Made by a program: the position numbers and the translations under genes
Notes under the pieces: generated by a model
What the model saw: the letters and a program-made list of their open reading frames with translations, nothing else
What the model was told of the DNA's origin: nothing
Databases searched by the model: none
In this document: one piece after another, positions 62,881 to 64,000 of the stretch
Position numbering within the stretch: the first letter of the stretch is position 1
Layout of the letters: the number at the start of each line of letters is the position of its first letter
Assembly: GCA_903919975.1 (NCBI GenBank)
Contig: CAIXKE010000023.1
Span: forward strand, 1 to 64,000
Length of the DNA stretch: 64,000 nt
Source: Akkermansiaceae bacterium
Lineage (GTDB): Bacteria; Verrucomicrobiota; Verrucomicrobiia; Verrucomicrobiales; Akkermansiaceae
Direction of reading: 5' to 3'

Positions 62881-64000
62881 CCCCGTCATTTAAAGACGCT
62901 TGCCCCCAGCGTCACATGCAAGGATTTCCAGCCATCGCCATCACCGCCCCAGACAATCCGGGAAAACGACATTGGCCCGTGAACTCGGCGGGGACCGTCC
63001 CTACGCCAGTTTGGAAAATCCGGATGTGCGCCGCTTCGCCGACGAGGATCCGCGTGGCTTCCTCTCCCAGTTTCCGGATGGTGCGGTGCTCGATGAAATC
63101 CAGCGCTGCCCGCCGCTTTTTTCCTACCTCTAGGGCGTCTTGGATTCCGACCGCCGTATGGGACGTTTCATTCTCACCGGTTCCCAGCAATTCGGAATGA
63201 TCGAGGCCATCACCCAGTCACTTGCGGGTCGCGTTTCCTTGCTCAATCTCTGGCCATTTTCCCTAGCCGAGCTGCAGGCTGCGAATCGCGCGCCGGCCAC
63301 GCTCGATTCCCTTCTCCATGCCGGGCTCTTCCCGCCAATCCACGGCCGCCAAGTGGACTCTGATGCATGGCTCCAAAGCTACGTCGCAACCTACCTGGAG
63401 CGCGATGTCCGCATGCTGACCAAAGTCCAAGACTTGGCCGCCTTCCAGCGTTTCCTTCAATTGTGCGCGGGGCGCGTGGGTCAATTTGTGAACTTCTCCT
63501 CACTCGCGTCGGATGCCGGCATCAGCCGCGCCACTGCCGAGTCATGGCTGTCGGTGCTCCATGCTGGATTCATCGTGTTCTTAGCCCGACCCCACTTCAC
63601 CAATATCTCGAAACGCCTGATCAAAGCTCCCAAAATCTATTTCACCGATCCAGGGCTTGCCGCCTGGCTCATCGGCATCCGCACGGCCGACCATCTCCGC
63701 ACCCATCCGCTGCGCGGTTCGATTTTCGAAAACTGGGTGATGACCGAACTCGCGAAGGCCGCAGCCCACGCCGGACGCGCACCATCCATCGGTTTTCTTC
63801 GTGACAAGGAAGGTCATGAAATCGATGCCATCATCGAGAGCGACAACGTCCTGCATGCCATCGAAGCGAAATCCGGTCAAACCATCCCATCCGATGCCTT
63901 CAAAGTCCTCGACTTCTGGCGGCCGAAACTTCAGCCCGGCAAAACATCCCGCTCATGGCTGATCTACGGCGGCGACACTCCCCAATTCCGCGAACATGTC
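62880..64000 (+). pseudogene. Degraded AAA+/DUF4143 ATPase gene (continues beyond window)
   Basis: Three frames carry pieces of one protein. HLKTLAPSV and FPAIAITAP lie in two frames near 62885-62955. RQSGKTTLARELG (P-loop), SLENPDVRRFADEDP and VLDEIQRCPPLFSYL lie in a third. That third frame is cut by a TAG at 63131-63133 where relatives have a Gln, then continues open to the window end with ILTGSQQF, GRVSLLNLWPF and the DUF4143 part (YLERDVRMLTKVQD, YFTDPGLAAWLIG). At least two frameshifts plus the stop make it a likely dead gene. Confidence 0.75.

Overview
The window looks like a piece of a Verrucomicrobiota chromosome, probably near Verrucomicrobiales/Akkermansiaceae-type lineages. The evidence is a Verru_Chthon-type pseudopilin cassette, a LEPR-XLL giant exoprotein, a BlaI-type regulator with a histone-H1-like tail, high G+C, few Shine-Dalgarno sites, and genes for fucose and acetylated-sugar use. 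No species-level claim is made.

Positions 1-26583 hold one minus-strand locus. It reads tolC-like outer-membrane channel, HlyD-type adaptor, GAF-HlyD adaptor, PqqD-like/M50 peptidase/HlyD fusion, truncated SecA-like ATPase, then a giant gene that runs off the left edge (at least 5925 codons). The giant protein starts with an EPRILLSA (LEPR-XLL) motif. It continues with a metzincin-like HEVGHVLGYGH site, seven exact-length 137-residue repeats, calcium-loop/GPYW repeats and RTX repeats. No ABC transporter is present, so the locus looks like a dedicated export route driven by a SecA paralogue. This is the most interesting system in the window. A tRNA-Val gene and a six-copy GGGTTT tract lie upstream of it.

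Positions 26900-34450 hold housekeeping and accessory genes: BlaI/H1-like fusion, thioredoxin-fold protein, LysM lipoprotein, tatD and trpF on the minus strand, then a DUF485/sodium-solute symporter pair, a small membrane protein and recR on the plus strand. Positions 34455-39375 hold the pseudopilin cassette. A frameshifted type III restriction remnant follows at 39881-40632.

Positions 40882-50809 hold topoisomerase III, a secreted sialate O-acetylesterase, rpoN behind a consensus sigma-54 promoter, a rhomboid protease, and an AraC regulator divergent from L-fucose isomerase. Positions 50994-62273 hold a trypsin-like protease with a degenerate PDZ-nested paralogue, two methyltransferases, an exonuclease, an AbrB/PIN toxin-antitoxin pair, yicC, rpe, and an operon of a fumarylacetoacetase-family hydrolase with split pqiA, pqiB and pqiC. 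The right edge carries a degraded AAA/DUF4143 ATPase. Palindromic intergenic repeats of three kinds are scattered through the right half.
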